The notes under the pieces were generated by a model. The model had not been told where the DNA came from. It saw nothing but the letters and a program-made list of their open reading frames with translations, and did no database searches. The position numbers were made by a program, and so were the translations under genes. From Parapedobacter luteus (GTDB taxonomy: Bacteria > Bacteroidota > Bacteroidia > Sphingobacteriales > Sphingobacteriaceae), in assembly GCF_900168055.1 (NCBI RefSeq), contig NZ_FUYS01000004.1, forward strand, positions 248,001 to 312,000: 64,000 nt of DNA, in the 5' to 3' direction. Below are positions 1-9,141 of this stretch, in pieces. How positions within the stretch are numbered: the stretch's first letter is position 1; every line of letters starts with the position of its first letter.

Positions 1-2098
1 TACCATAATCGTGATAATAAAGCACATCGCGTTGCCCTTTTACAAACTGGCGGTCCTCCATGGAAATGGGCAGTGCCCCGGCGTCATTAATAGGCTTCTT
101 CATCTGCCGCACCTGCCAGTCCATCCCCAGCAAGCTTAAATTTACGACACGGACATCCGGCCTTATGCCCTCCACCTCCTGCAAGTACCAAAGGGGGTAC
201 GAATCGTTATCGATATAAGTAAACAGAATGGCGTTCGGCGCGCAGGATTCCAGGTAATTGCGTGCTATATCCCGGGCCATAAACTTTTGCGAGCGGTCGT
301 GATCATCCCAACCTTCGGCAGCCATCAATATAGGCGCCGCGAACAATGCGATCCCGACGGCGACCGGTACGGCGGTGTGCCGATTCAATCGTCTGTTCAG
401 CAGGTCTGCCACCGCTGCCGCCCCCATGCCTATCCATATAGCAAACGCATAAAACGAACCTGCATAAGCATAATCCCGTTCACGGGGCTGCAGCGGGCTC
501 TGATTGAGGTAGAGCACAATAGCAAGGCCTGTAAAAAAGAACAGCAACCCCACGACTGCCATGTCTTTCCGATGCCGCCGCACATGCCAAACCAACCCCA
601 CAATGCCGAGCAACAACGGAAGGAAATAAAACGTATTGCGCGAAGGATCCATCCGCATCGCTTCGGGCAGATCATTTTGGCCGCCAAGCCGCCACTGATC
701 AAGGAAGCTGATGCCGCTAATCCAGTTGCCTTCCGTATAGTTTTCGAAAAGCGGCTGCCTGTCGTTCTGCCGCCCGGCAAAATTCCACATAAAATACCGC
801 CAATACATGTGACCGAGCTGGTAAGTGGTTAGAAACCTAAGGTTATCCGCAAATGCCGGCCGTTCCTGGTCGCCCAGGCCCAGCCAAGCGCGGTACGCCT
901 GCGGATGGAAATCGCGATCGCTGTAAACGCGGGGAAACACCGTCGTGCGATCATATACGTATGTCAATGCTTTCCCGGCCACTTCGTACTTGGTCTCACC
1001 CTTACGGTAGGTGTTGGATCCCTGTTTGACATCGACGATATTGGCATCAAAGTACGGTCCGCTCAGCAACGGCTCGCTGCCAAACTGCCCCCGATTCAGG
1101 TACCATAAAAACGAAAAAGCATCATCGGGTTGACTGTTGTTCAAGGACGGATTGGCTTTCGCCCTGATAAGCACCATGGCAAATGAGCTATACCCAAAAA
1201 TGATGAAGCTAAAACAGACAAACGCCATGTTCAGCATAGGTTTTGCACGGCGCATGGTATACCACAGGCCATAGGCAATACCACCTACCAACGACAGCGC
1301 AAACACAGCGGCGCCGGTTCCGAATCCTGCTCCCAACGTATTTACAAAGAAGAGGTCGGTATACGCAGCGAATTTGACGAGGTATTGAACCACTCCCCAA
1401 AGAATGAAGGCCAGCAGGGCACAACCAATCAATAACGCACGCGTCACGCCTCGGGCGGTCACTTTGGAAGTCCTGCGGAAATACACCACCAGCGCCAGTG
1501 CGGGAATGGTCAATAAATTGAGCAAGTGCACACCAATGGAGAGTCCCATGATGTATGCAATGAACACCAGCCACCGGTCGCCCCCCGGCTCATCGGCCCT
1601 CGCCTCCCATTTCAGGATGGCCCAAAAGACGACCGCCGTACATAGGGAAGACATGGCATAGACCTCTGATTCCACTGCGGAAAACCAAAACGTGTCCGAA
1701 AACGTGTACGCCATCGCGCCGACCACACCCGCCCCCATGATCTGAAGCAGCCCCATTGGGGTGAGCGGTTCACCGTTCTTCCAGCAAATTTTCCGCACCA
1801 GCGCCGTGATGGTCCAGAACAAGAACACAATGGTCAACCCGCTGGATAAGGCCGACCCGAAATTCATCCAATAGGCTATGCGTTGCGGATCACCGAATGC
1901 GAGGTTTGAAAACACATTTTGAAGCATCAAGAACAACGGCGCCCCCGGTTGGTGCACAATCTGCATACGGTACGCGGCAGCAATGAATTCGCCCGGATCC
2001 CACCAACTGGTTGTCGGTTCCATGGTCAATATATAGGTGATTGTGGCTGTCGCCGCACATAACCAGCCGACGAGATTGTTGATCTTTTGGTAATTCAT
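1..2098 (-). CDS. DUF2723 membrane glycosyltransferase (probable protein O-mannosyltransferase family), partial at left edge
   Basis: An open frame starts at an ATG at 2098 and reads without a stop to the left edge, about 699 codons, so the C-terminus is outside the window. The N-terminus (MNYQKINNLVGWLC) begins a polytopic membrane protein with an acidic pair in WWDPGEF early in the first periplasmic loop, followed by MQIVHQPGAPLFLM and an AVESEVYAMSS segment. The same landmarks occur in the complete paralogue at 2919-5948, with which this copy shares most residues. DUF2723 is related to TMEM260, a eukaryotic protein O-mannosyltransferase; Bacteroidota homologues are thought to glycosylate exported proteins using a lipid-linked sugar. 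That activity is inferred here. It lies 118 bp downstream of a WYL regulator on the same strand and may be co-transcribed with it. Confidence 0.88.
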   Translation of the reverse strand, partial: MNYQKINNLVGWLCAATATITYILTMEPTTSWWDPGEFIAAAYRMQIVHQPGAPLFLMLQNVFSNLAFGDPQRIAYWMNFGSALSSGLTIVFLFWTITALVRKICWKNGEPLTPMGLLQIMGAGVVGAMAYTFSDTFWFSAVESEVYAMSSLCTAVVFWAILKWEARADEPGGDRWLVFIAYIMGLSIGVHLLNLLTIPALALVVYFRRTSKVTARGVTRALLIGCALLAFILWGVVQYLVKFAAYTDLFFVNTLGAGFGTGAAVFALSLVGGIAYGLWYTMRRAKPMLNMAFVCFSFIIFGYSSFAMVLIRAKANPSLNNSQPDDAFSFLWYLNRGQFGSEPLLSGPYFDANIVDVKQGSNTYRKGETKYEVAGKALTYVYDRTTVFPRVYSDRDFHPQAYRAWLGLGDQERPAFADNLRFLTTYQLGHMYWRYFMWNFAGRQNDRQPLFENYTEGNWISGISFLDQWRLGGQNDLPEAMRMDPSRNTFYFLPLLLGIVGLVWHVRRHRKDMAVVGLLFFFTGLAIVLYLNQSPLQPRERDYAYAGSFYAFAIWIGMGAAAVADLLNRRLNRHTAVPVAVGIALFAAPILMAAEGWDDHDRSQKFMARDIARNYLESCAPNAILFTYIDNDSYPLWYLQEVEGIRPDVRVVNLSLLGMDWQVRQMKKPINDAGALPISMEDRQFVKGQRDVLYYHDYG

Positions 2099-2216
2099 GC
2101 TTATCCGGTTAGTCGGTATGCAATACGTTATTAATTGCATAAAATTAAGGGATAAGCAGATACGTTATCCTCACCACGGCCCGATTTAACATTTTTTAAC
2201 ATCGGCATGGCCGGTG

Positions 2217-2909
2217 TCAGTAATCCACAGGCAACTGCTTCATGAATTCGCTGACAGACGGGTGATCGGTCTTCTGAAAAGGCAGGCCCGTGCTACGCAA
2301 GCTTATGATTCGTGAGACCCTGAAGTCACGGTAGTCCTTGCGCAAGTGGCACCAGCCGATAACATGCCAGTTCAGCGCATAAAATATCAAGCCGACGGGC
2401 TCTATCCGCCTGCCGCTTTCTTCGCCGTCCGCCTTGCAATAGCGGATGTCCAGTATGGTCTTGGAGACGACCGCCTCCTGCAAGGCGGACAGGTGCTCAT
2501 AGTCATGCCCTTTCAGGTCCCTGGGAAGTTGAAACCCCGTATTGCTGGTCAGGTATTCCAGCTTTTCTTTTTGGGAGTCGCGCATCACCGCTTTTACTTT
2601 ATTCAGCGCGCTGGAATAATGCTTGCGGATGGATTTATCGGCAAACCCGGTCAGCAGATTTTCCATCAGTAACAGGGCATTGGCCTCCTCCAAGCTGAAC
2701 GATACCGGCCGGAGGAAATATCCCTCTACGACGAAATAGCCCTTGTTTGGCTCGAAGCCTACGGGTATCCCCTGCTCATTCAGCGCTTTGATATCGCGGT
2801 ACACGGTACGGATGCTAATATCGAACCGCTCGGCCAATTGATCGCCCATCACGTACCGGCGCGACTGCAAAAGGGTTAGGATGCCAAACAAACGGTCTAT
2901 CCTGTTCAT
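2217..2909 (-). CDS. YafY/WYL-family transcriptional regulator
   Basis: This 230-residue protein starts with a winged-helix HTH of the HTH_11 type (residues about 1-60, including GDQLAERFDISIRTVYRDI) and continues into a WYL domain (about 135-210) in which the RIEPVGLIFYALNWHVIGWCHLR stretch carries the usual ligand-binding signature. WYL proteins act as DNA-binding switches that sense nucleic acid or small ligands. The start at 2909 is 9 bp after the stop of the DUF2723 gene upstream, so the two are almost certainly one transcript; the second DUF2723 copy follows 118 bp downstream. The ligand and targets are unknown. A local role in controlling the glycosyltransferase pair is only an inference from position. 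Confidence 0.85.
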   Translation of the reverse strand: MNRIDRLFGILTLLQSRRYVMGDQLAERFDISIRTVYRDIKALNEQGIPVGFEPNKGYFVVEGYFLRPVSFSLEEANALLLMENLLTGFADKSIRKHYSSALNKVKAVMRDSQKEKLEYLTSNTGFQLPRDLKGHDYEHLSALQEAVVSKTILDIRYCKADGEESGRRIEPVGLIFYALNWHVIGWCHLRKDYRDFRVSRIISLRSTGLPFQKTDHPSVSEFMKQLPVDY

Positions 2910-2918
2910 GGCAGTCTC

Positions 2919-5900
2919 CTAATTCGAGGGCACGCCGCCTCCGAAGAACCTGACCTCATACTGGCCGAAAATTTTGGAAACACGCGCAGCCAGATCGTCC
3001 TGCCCATGTTCTTTGGCTGATTCAGCAAACCTATTCAACGTAAACATGCTATACTGAATGTTTTGCATTTCCAGGTTGGGCTTCGTTTCTGCAATGGCGG
3101 CGAAGTAGCGAAGTTGTTCCTCCAAATACTTCACATTGCGCTCGGTCAGTGCATTAGCCTTTTCCGTCTCCCCCACCGCATATAGGTTGTCTACAATAAA
3201 GGAATAGCTGTAAGCATCCATGATCCGGTAAATTCGTTCGGGCAAGGTCTCCAGCGCATTGTTCAGCAATTTTTTAGCTTCATCTATCCGGCCTTCCGCG
3301 ATAAGCGCCTCGGCGGGTGCCGCGTAGATATTGTTCAATATCAAGCTAATCATCCGATACGATTCCGGGTCGATGTACGGTGAATTCTTCATGTTACCCC
3401 ATACATATTTATTCATGGCATGGTCATATACAGCGTCTGCATTGACCAACCCCTGTGAGGAGTTCTGTACCATATTAATGGGCATCAGCCGGAGCGCAAA
3501 CCCCTCGGAAACCAAGTATTTGTCCAACCCCATGAAATTTTCGCTCGGCACCGTGGTCGCAAAATAAATAGGCCGTTCCCAATTGTTGTTTACCAGGATA
3601 TCCATGATGGCCAATTCTGCACGGGATACATAATTACGGTTGTAAGTCCACTGGAGGACGTCAACAATGCTATCCTGCCAGCGTTCGGGGACAACGTTGT
3701 GTTTGATGACGTCGTCTTTGTTGATGGTAAGCTGCAAGTTCTTGGTCGGCAGGAAATTCTCAGGCGCCTCGCCCTGTATCTGCCGTTTATCATTCGGATT
3801 GTCGGACAACATCAGGGCAACGATATTCTTCAGTTCGACCGCACCGGGAATTTTCGCGTCCTGATAGTAGATAACGTCGCGCACTCCCTTTACATATTTT
3901 TCATCCGGAATGGTGATGGGTAGCGGCTCCGCTTCATTCACCCCGTCTTTCATCTGCCGCACGTACCAATCCGCGCTCAATAAGCTGAGGTTGACCACGC
4001 GTACATCCGGCCGCACGTTCTCCACCTCCTGGGCATACCACAACGGATACGTATCGTTATCCCCGTATGTAAAAAGAATGGCATTCGGTGCGCAGGATTC
4101 CAAGTAATCCTTGGCAATATCGCGCGCCAGGAACTTCTGGGAGCGATCGTGGTCATCCCACCCGTCCTTAGCCAAAATCACCGGGCCAGCCAGCAGGCCG
4201 ATGACGGCAGCCACCAGCCCAGCCGTACGGGCATTGAGCTTCCGCACCAACCAATCACTGATCCCCACGACACCCAAGCCAATCCAGATGGCAAATGCAT
4301 AGAACGACCCTGCATACGCATAATCACGTTCGCGCGGTTGCAGGGGCGTTTGGTTGAGGTACAGGACGATGGCCAATCCGGTCATAAAAAACAACAGCCC
4401 CACCACGCCTGCATCCCGCTGGCGGCGTTTGAAGTGCCAGAACGCGCCTATCAATCCCAGAATCAGGGGCAAAAAATAAAACTTATTGTATGAAGGATCC
4501 GTCAGCTGCGATTGCGGCAGTGCGTCTTGTCCACCCACATGCAGCTGATCGATAAACTTGATGCCGCTAATCCAATTGCCCGTGGTGAGATCACCATGGC
4601 CCTGCTGATCATTCTGCCGGCCCACGAAATTCCAAAGGAAATACCGCCCATACATATGGCCTACCTGGTAGCTGAAGAAAAAGCGCAGGTTATCGCCAAA
4701 CGTGGGTTGCTCGTTTTCGCCCAAGTTGAGGTAGCTGCGGTAATATTGCTGGTGGGACGGCTCGCGATAGCCATATATCCTCGGGAAGATGGTCTCCCGA
4801 TCAAAAACGTAATCAAAATTTTGGCCGGCCACCTCATACTTTTCCGCCCCCTGCCGATAGATTTTACTTCCGTAGTTGACATCTATCGGCCGAGAGTCAA
4901 AGTAAGGCCCCTTAAAAAGCGGATTATCACCGTATTGTTCGCGGTTGAGGTAGCTTAAGAACGCAAACGCGTTGTCGGGGTCGCTGTTATTCAACGTCGG
5001 GTTCGCTTTGGCACGGATAAGAATCATGGCAAAAGAACTGTAACCGAATACGATGAAAGCGAACGACAGCAGGATAATGTTAAGCAACGGTTTTGCTCGC
5101 TGTATGGAATACCATATTCCGTAAACGGTGCCACCGATGAGCAGCAGGGCAAATACCACCACGCCGGACCCGAAACCCATCCCCAGTGTATTCACAAAAA
5201 ACAAATCAAAGTAAGCCGCAAACTTGATCAGGTATTGGATAATCCCCCACAATACGACGGCTACCACGACAAAGCCGATAAGTAATGCCTTAAGTGCCCC
5301 GCCGCTTGTGACCCGTTGCGTACGGCGGAAATAAATGACCAGAGCGATCGCAGGGATTGCCAGCAAATTCAGGAGATGCACACCGATGGATAGCCCCATA
5401 ATATAAGCGATGAAAAGCAGCCACTTGTCTGACCCCTGCTCATCAGCACGTGCTTCCCATTTCAAAATCGCCCAGAAGACCACCGCTGTACAAAGGGAAG
5501 ACATGGCGTATACCTCGGATTCGACCGCCGAAAACCAAAACGTATCTGAGAAAGTGTAAGCCAACGCACCTACCGCACCGGCTCCCATGATTTGAATTAA
5601 ACCACTTTCCGTAAGATCTGTCCCTGCCTTCCATACCACCTTGCGGGCCAGTGCCGTAATGCTCCAAAACAAAAAGACGATGGTCAATCCACTGGATACC
5701 GCCGAGCCAACGTTCATCCAAAACGCAATGCGCTCGGGGTTGCCAAACGCCAAATTCGAAAAGACATTCTGCAGCATCAGGAACAACGGGGCTCCCGGCT
5801 GGTGCACAATCTGCATCTTATAGGCCGAGGCGATAAACTCGCCCGTGTCCCAAAAGCTCGCGGTGCGCTCCGCCGTCAAAACGTATACAGTGGTCGCGAT

Positions 5901-5948
5901 CAACCCGCATAACCAACCGATAATATTATTGATCTTATTGTAGTTCAT
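2919..5948 (-). CDS. DUF2723 membrane glycosyltransferase, probable protein O-mannosyltransferase family
   Basis: A complete 1009-residue polytopic membrane protein. The N-terminal half has about ten hydrophobic segments; the first extracytoplasmic loop carries FWDTGEFIAS with the Asp and Glu expected at the active site of GT-C type transferases. The middle has LQPRERDYAYAGSFYAF and a long soluble C-terminal part (about 590-1009) with AILFTYGDNDTYPLWYAQEV and a helical, TPR-like tail (about 860-990). Length and order match Bacteroidota DUF2723 proteins. By relation to TMEM260 the likely job is transfer of mannose to exported proteins at the inner membrane; substrate and donor are not shown by the sequence. 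It heads a minus-strand unit with a WYL regulator and a second DUF2723 copy. A TATGTTTG element at 6020-6013 on the minus strand could be its -7 box. Confidence 0.9.
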   Translation of the reverse strand: MNYNKINNIIGWLCGLIATTVYVLTAERTASFWDTGEFIASAYKMQIVHQPGAPLFLMLQNVFSNLAFGNPERIAFWMNVGSAVSSGLTIVFLFWSITALARKVVWKAGTDLTESGLIQIMGAGAVGALAYTFSDTFWFSAVESEVYAMSSLCTAVVFWAILKWEARADEQGSDKWLLFIAYIMGLSIGVHLLNLLAIPAIALVIYFRRTQRVTSGGALKALLIGFVVVAVVLWGIIQYLIKFAAYFDLFFVNTLGMGFGSGVVVFALLLIGGTVYGIWYSIQRAKPLLNIILLSFAFIVFGYSSFAMILIRAKANPTLNNSDPDNAFAFLSYLNREQYGDNPLFKGPYFDSRPIDVNYGSKIYRQGAEKYEVAGQNFDYVFDRETIFPRIYGYREPSHQQYYRSYLNLGENEQPTFGDNLRFFFSYQVGHMYGRYFLWNFVGRQNDQQGHGDLTTGNWISGIKFIDQLHVGGQDALPQSQLTDPSYNKFYFLPLILGLIGAFWHFKRRQRDAGVVGLLFFMTGLAIVLYLNQTPLQPRERDYAYAGSFYAFAIWIGLGVVGISDWLVRKLNARTAGLVAAVIGLLAGPVILAKDGWDDHDRSQKFLARDIAKDYLESCAPNAILFTYGDNDTYPLWYAQEVENVRPDVRVVNLSLLSADWYVRQMKDGVNEAEPLPITIPDEKYVKGVRDVIYYQDAKIPGAVELKNIVALMLSDNPNDKRQIQGEAPENFLPTKNLQLTINKDDVIKHNVVPERWQDSIVDVLQWTYNRNYVSRAELAIMDILVNNNWERPIYFATTVPSENFMGLDKYLVSEGFALRLMPINMVQNSSQGLVNADAVYDHAMNKYVWGNMKNSPYIDPESYRMISLILNNIYAAPAEALIAEGRIDEAKKLLNNALETLPERIYRIMDAYSYSFIVDNLYAVGETEKANALTERNVKYLEEQLRYFAAIAETKPNLEMQNIQYSMFTLNRFAESAKEHGQDDLAARVSKIFGQYEVRFFGGGVPSN

Positions 5949-6082
5949 AAAATATCGTGCGAATGGTCCATTACAAAATCACGCCCCGAAAATAAAGAAT
6001 AGTACCGTAACACAAACATAATATTTGGTTTTTTAACACATGACGCATACTATCAAGCCCTTGCAGCAAAAAATAAAATATT

Positions 6083-6114
6083 TTTGCAATAATTGTTTTG
6101 TCGCCCTATATTTG
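6083..6114 (+). promoter_or_regulatory. Bacteroidota-type promoter for tRNA-Gln
   Basis: TTTG at 6083-6086, a 20-bp spacer, then TATATTTG at 6107-6114. This is an exact fit to the Bacteroidota housekeeping promoter (TTTG and TAnnTTTG) and lies about 38 bp before the tRNA. Confidence 0.75.
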
Positions 6115-6151
6115 CAGTCCCATTCGCAAGGGTGGTAATATAAGATTCGGA

Positions 6152-6224
6152 TTGCCCGATAGTATAATGGTAGTACGACAGATTTTGGTTCTGTTTGTCT
6201 AGGTTCGAATCCTGGTCGGGCAAC
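6152..6224 (+). tRNA. tRNA-Gln (anticodon TTG)
   Basis: A 73-nt cloverleaf can be drawn. The acceptor arm TTGCCCG (6152-6158) pairs with CGGGCAA (6217-6223). The anticodon stem ACAGA/TCTGT (6178-6182 and 6190-6194) encloses loop TTTTGGT with anticodon TTG at 6185-6187. The T arm contains GGTTCGAATCC. No CCA is encoded. It stands alone, with its own promoter and a terminator right after it. Confidence 0.95.
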
Positions 6225-6231
6225 AAAAAAA

Positions 6232-6268
6232 AATTACGGATTGTCTTGCGGCAATCCGTAATTTTTTA
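6232..6268 (+). terminator. Intrinsic terminator of tRNA-Gln
   Basis: A perfect 12-bp stem (6232-6243 with 6252-6263, core ATTACGGATTG/CAATCCGTAAT) with an 8-nt loop, running into a T-run. It sits 7 bp after the tRNA. Confidence 0.85.
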
Positions 6269-6489
6269 ACAGGTATTCTAATACGTGCAATCGAATCTTC
6301 ATGGCACACTGGCATCTCGTAAACTGTGCAGCGATACACTACACACCGTATGGACTGGCGCAGTATACTTATGAATAAAATGTTTTGAAAAAAACAGGAA
6401 AGTTGTGGAAACAATGTTTATCTTAGCCTTACAGTGAAACATCACCATATCCCAATCCATTTGCTAACCCCAAAAACAACAACAGAACC

Positions 6490-7434
6490 ATGCCTTTGCA
6501 ATTCAATCCGGTAAAGCTTTTTTCCGGTTCCGGCTCCACGGAATTAGCCAAAAAAATCGCTCATGCTTACGGCAAAGATCTCGGTGCGATGACCGTTTCG
6601 TGCTTCAGCGACGGCGAAATTCAGCCATTTTACAATGAATCCGTCCGCGGATGTGATATCTTTCTCATCCAGTCGACCAATCAACCTACGGACAATCTAT
6701 TTGAGTTGTTACTCATGATCGATGCTGCGAAGCGCGCTTCGGCACATTACATCACTGCCGTAGTGCCGTATTTCGGCTTTGCGCGGCAAGACCGCAAAGA
6801 CAAACCCCGTGTAGCTATCGGCGCGAAAATGATTGCCAATCTCATTACTGCGGCAGGTGCACACCGTATTATGACCATGGATCTCCATGCCGCCCAGATA
6901 CAGGGCTTCTTCGACATCCCGGTAGACCACCTGGATGCATCGGTTATCTTTGTGCCACACATCAAGTCACTTAACCTGCCGAACCTGACTATCGCCTCCC
7001 CCGACATGGGCGGATCATACCGTGCGCGCACATTTGCGAAGTTTTTCAACGCCGAGGTGGTCATTTGCGACAAGCAGCGCAAACGCGCCAATGAAATCGA
7101 ATCCATGTCCATTATCGGTGACGTCACCGGACAGGACATTGTCCTCATTGATGACATCTGCGACACAGCTGGCACATTATCCAAAGCCGCTTCGCTCATC
7201 ATGGAAAACGGCGCCACGAGCGTGCGTGCAGTGTGTACCCATCCTGTTTTATCCGGCAAGGCCTATGAAACAATCGAAAATTCTGCGCTCACCGAACTCA
7301 TTGTTACGGACACCATTCCGTTGAAGCAGCCCAGTCCCAAAATCAAGGTGCTTTCCACGGCCAATCTGTTTGCAGAAGCCATTAAGAATGTCAATGAACA
7401 CGGGTCTATCAGTAATCTTTTTAGAGTAGAATGA
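6490..7434 (+). CDS. prs: Ribose-phosphate pyrophosphokinase
   Basis: PRPP synthase converts ribose 5-phosphate and ATP to PRPP for nucleotide, His and Trp synthesis. The 314-residue length is standard for class I enzymes. Visible motifs are FSDGEIQ near the N-terminus, the flexible-loop region ARQDRKDKPRVAIGAK (about 97-112), the metal-binding MTMDLHAAQIQGFF (about 125-138) and the PRPP-binding loop VLIDDICDTAGTLSKAA (about 217-233). The N-terminal MPLQFNPVKLFSGSGSTELA supports the start at 6490. rplY follows after 73 bp that contain a separate TATCTTTG -7 element (7465-7472), so the two can be transcribed separately. Confidence 0.96.
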   Translation: MPLQFNPVKLFSGSGSTELAKKIAHAYGKDLGAMTVSCFSDGEIQPFYNESVRGCDIFLIQSTNQPTDNLFELLLMIDAAKRASAHYITAVVPYFGFARQDRKDKPRVAIGAKMIANLITAAGAHRIMTMDLHAAQIQGFFDIPVDHLDASVIFVPHIKSLNLPNLTIASPDMGGSYRARTFAKFFNAEVVICDKQRKRANEIESMSIIGDVTGQDIVLIDDICDTAGTLSKAASLIMENGATSVRAVCTHPVLSGKAYETIENSALTELIVTDTIPLKQPSPKIKVLSTANLFAEAIKNVNEHGSISNLFRVE

Positions 7435-7507
7435 CATAAAATAGAAATATAGAATATTTTTACATATCTTTGCGGCCTCAAATTTTAAACATAATTTTAG
7501 ATTCAAA

Positions 7508-8098
7508 ATGAAATCAATTGCTATTAGCGGTTCTTTGAGAAAGAACGTAGGGAAAAGAGATGCGAAGGAGCTGCGCTACGCTGGTAAGGTACCCGCAGTG
7601 CTCTACGGTGGTGAAAAACAATACCACTTTGCCGTATCCGCAACTGATTTGAAGCCGGCAATCTATACGCCGGATGTTCACTTCATCGACTTGGAAATTG
7701 AGGGCAAAAAGTTCGAAGCTGTCGTTCAGGACGCACAATTCCATCCCTTGACGGACCAGGTGCGCCATGTGGACTTCCTGGAGCTCAACGATAAAAAAGA
7801 AGTTGCCCTGGAAATCCCAATCAAGCTTACCGGTACTTCCCCCGGCGTAAAAATGGGTGGTAAATTGGTACAAAAACTTCGTAAACTACGCGTAAAAGCA
7901 CTTCCGAAAGACTTACCTCAATACATCGAGGTGAGCTTGGAAAGCCTGGAGGTAGGCAAGTCTGTCCGCGTCGGCGAAATCCAACTGGAAAATGCACGTG
8001 TACTCAATAACGCTGACGATACCATTGTATCAGTCATCATGTCGCGCGCATTGCGCCAAGCCGAACAAGAAGCGGCTAAGGCTGACAAGAAAAAATAA
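7508..8098 (+). CDS. rplY: 50S ribosomal protein L25/general stress protein Ctc
   Basis: A 196-residue L25 of the long (Ctc/TL5) type. The N-terminal 5S rRNA-binding L25 domain (about 1-90) begins MKSIAISGSLRKNVGKRDAKELRYAGKVPAVLYGG, cut here only as a description of the typical start; the C-terminal TL5 beta domain (about 95-185) has KLRKLRVKALPKDLPQYIEV. The tail is Lys/Ala-rich. The prs-rplY-pth order is widespread and is kept here apart from a small ORF between rplY and pth. A TATCTTTG -7 box lies at 7465-7472 and a strong terminator follows at 8124. Confidence 0.95.
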   Translation: MKSIAISGSLRKNVGKRDAKELRYAGKVPAVLYGGEKQYHFAVSATDLKPAIYTPDVHFIDLEIEGKKFEAVVQDAQFHPLTDQVRHVDFLELNDKKEVALEIPIKLTGTSPGVKMGGKLVQKLRKLRVKALPKDLPQYIEVSLESLEVGKSVRVGEIQLENARVLNNADDTIVSVIMSRALRQAEQEAAKADKKK

Positions 8099-8123
8099 CT
8101 TATCACACCACATCTGTGAATGG

Positions 8124-8165
8124 GCAACCCTCAGCTGCGCAAGCACTGAGGGTTGCTTGTTTTAG
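8124..8165 (+). terminator. Intrinsic terminator after rplY
   Basis: A perfect 11-bp stem, GCAACCCTCAG (8124-8134) with CTGAGGGTTGC (8146-8156), followed by TTGTTTTAG. It lies 26 bp after the rplY stop and closes that transcript. Confidence 0.88.
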
Positions 8166-8242
8166 TATGGGCTACCTGCCCCTGCCCGTCTTGAACATCC
8201 CTGGGAATAAATTCCCCATATTCCGCGGATACCCCGGAAACA

Positions 8243-8428
8243 ATGGTGGAATCAATCACTGAAATACTCGCGGCTTACAAGGCTGACCATGTTGACCCGC
8301 TGGATTTCGCGGGGATATTCGAAGAAATCACAAAGCGAAAAACACCTGAAGATGTATTGGCTTATCTCCATGTATACGGTGAATTTCCAGGGGGATACCC
8401 AATGAAGCTGGAAGATTACATGTTTTAG
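8243..8428 (+). CDS. Small protein of unknown function (61 residues)
   Basis: I do not recognise a family. The frame encodes a 61-residue acidic, mostly helical protein starting MVESITEILAAYKADHVDP and ending MKLEDYMF, with a Gly/Pro turn (FPGGYP) near the C-terminus and no signal peptide or membrane segment. In-frame upstream stops and the lack of another ATG support the start at 8243. It sits after the rplY terminator and before the -7 box of pth (8446-8453), so it needs its own promoter, which I could not identify. Codon use resembles the neighbours. It could still be a chance frame. Confidence 0.5.
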   Translation: MVESITEILAAYKADHVDPLDFAGIFEEITKRKTPEDVLAYLHVYGEFPGGYPMKLEDYMF

Positions 8429-8445
8429 CTTTAAGCCTTTATGTA

Positions 8446-8453
8446 TATCTTTG
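8446..8453 (+). promoter_or_regulatory. -7 element upstream of pth
   Basis: TATCTTTG matches TAnnTTTG exactly, 83 bp before pth. No clear TTTG was found about 20 bp upstream, so this is a partial promoter call. Confidence 0.45.
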
Positions 8454-8536
8454 CTGCCATCGATGCGTACAGTGCCGGACGATGTAGCAATCGTGCTGTC
8501 CAGCACAATAAATAACAAGCTGCATCATAACAGTTA

Positions 8537-9103
8537 ATGGCAAAAAAAACGTTGATAGTGGGCCTTGGCAACATTGGCCCGGAATACGCGGATACCCGGC
8601 ACAATATTGGCTTCATGGTGGCCGATGAGCTGGCTAAACAAGCAGGAACTACCTTCTCCACTCTTCGGCATGCTTACTATACCGAATACCGGCAACGCGG
8701 CAACAGCGTATACGTCATCAAGCCGACCACCTATATGAACTTAAGTGGCAAAGCCGTCAATTACTGGATGCACGAGTTGAAGATTCCATTGGAAGATATC
8801 CTGGTGATTGTAGATGATCTCGCCCTGCCATTTGGCAAGATACGGCTGCGGCCCAAAGGCAGTAGCGCCGGCCACAACGGACTAAAAAACATCGAAGCAC
8901 TGTGCGGAGGGCAAGGGTACCCCCGGCTGCGCTTTGGCATCGGCGATAACTTTCCGAAAGGTAGGCAGGTAGATTACGTGCTAAGCGGATTTGATGACGA
9001 TGAATTGCTGGAATTACCCACCCTCATCGAACGTGCGGTACAGATGGTAAACAGCGTTGTCCACGTAGGTGTGGAGCTGACCATGACACAGTTCAACAAA
9101 TAG
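8537..9103 (+). CDS. pth: Peptidyl-tRNA hydrolase
   Basis: This cytoplasmic enzyme releases peptides from peptidyl-tRNA that has dropped off the ribosome. The 188-residue length is typical. The N-terminal signature GLGNIGPEYADTRHNIGF contains the catalytic His in TRHN; the usual Pro of GLGNPG is Ile here. Further landmarks are KPTTYMNLSGKAV (about 56-68), VDDLALPFGKIRLR (about 92-105) and GSSAGHNGLKNIE (about 108-120). The stop at 9103 faces the M56 gene convergently across 38 bp. Confidence 0.95.
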   Translation: MAKKTLIVGLGNIGPEYADTRHNIGFMVADELAKQAGTTFSTLRHAYYTEYRQRGNSVYVIKPTTYMNLSGKAVNYWMHELKIPLEDILVIVDDLALPFGKIRLRPKGSSAGHNGLKNIEALCGGQGYPRLRFGIGDNFPKGRQVDYVLSGFDDDELLELPTLIERAVQMVNSVVHVGVELTMTQFNK

Positions 9104-9141
9104 CTCCTTTCCAAATTTGCAGGTCCCCAAGGCTACCTAAA

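Noticed and set aside
287-832. 181-residue plus-strand frame
   Set aside because: Lies antisense inside the DUF2723 gene, is rich in His, Pro and Arg and matches no fold; the minus-strand frame is clearly coding.
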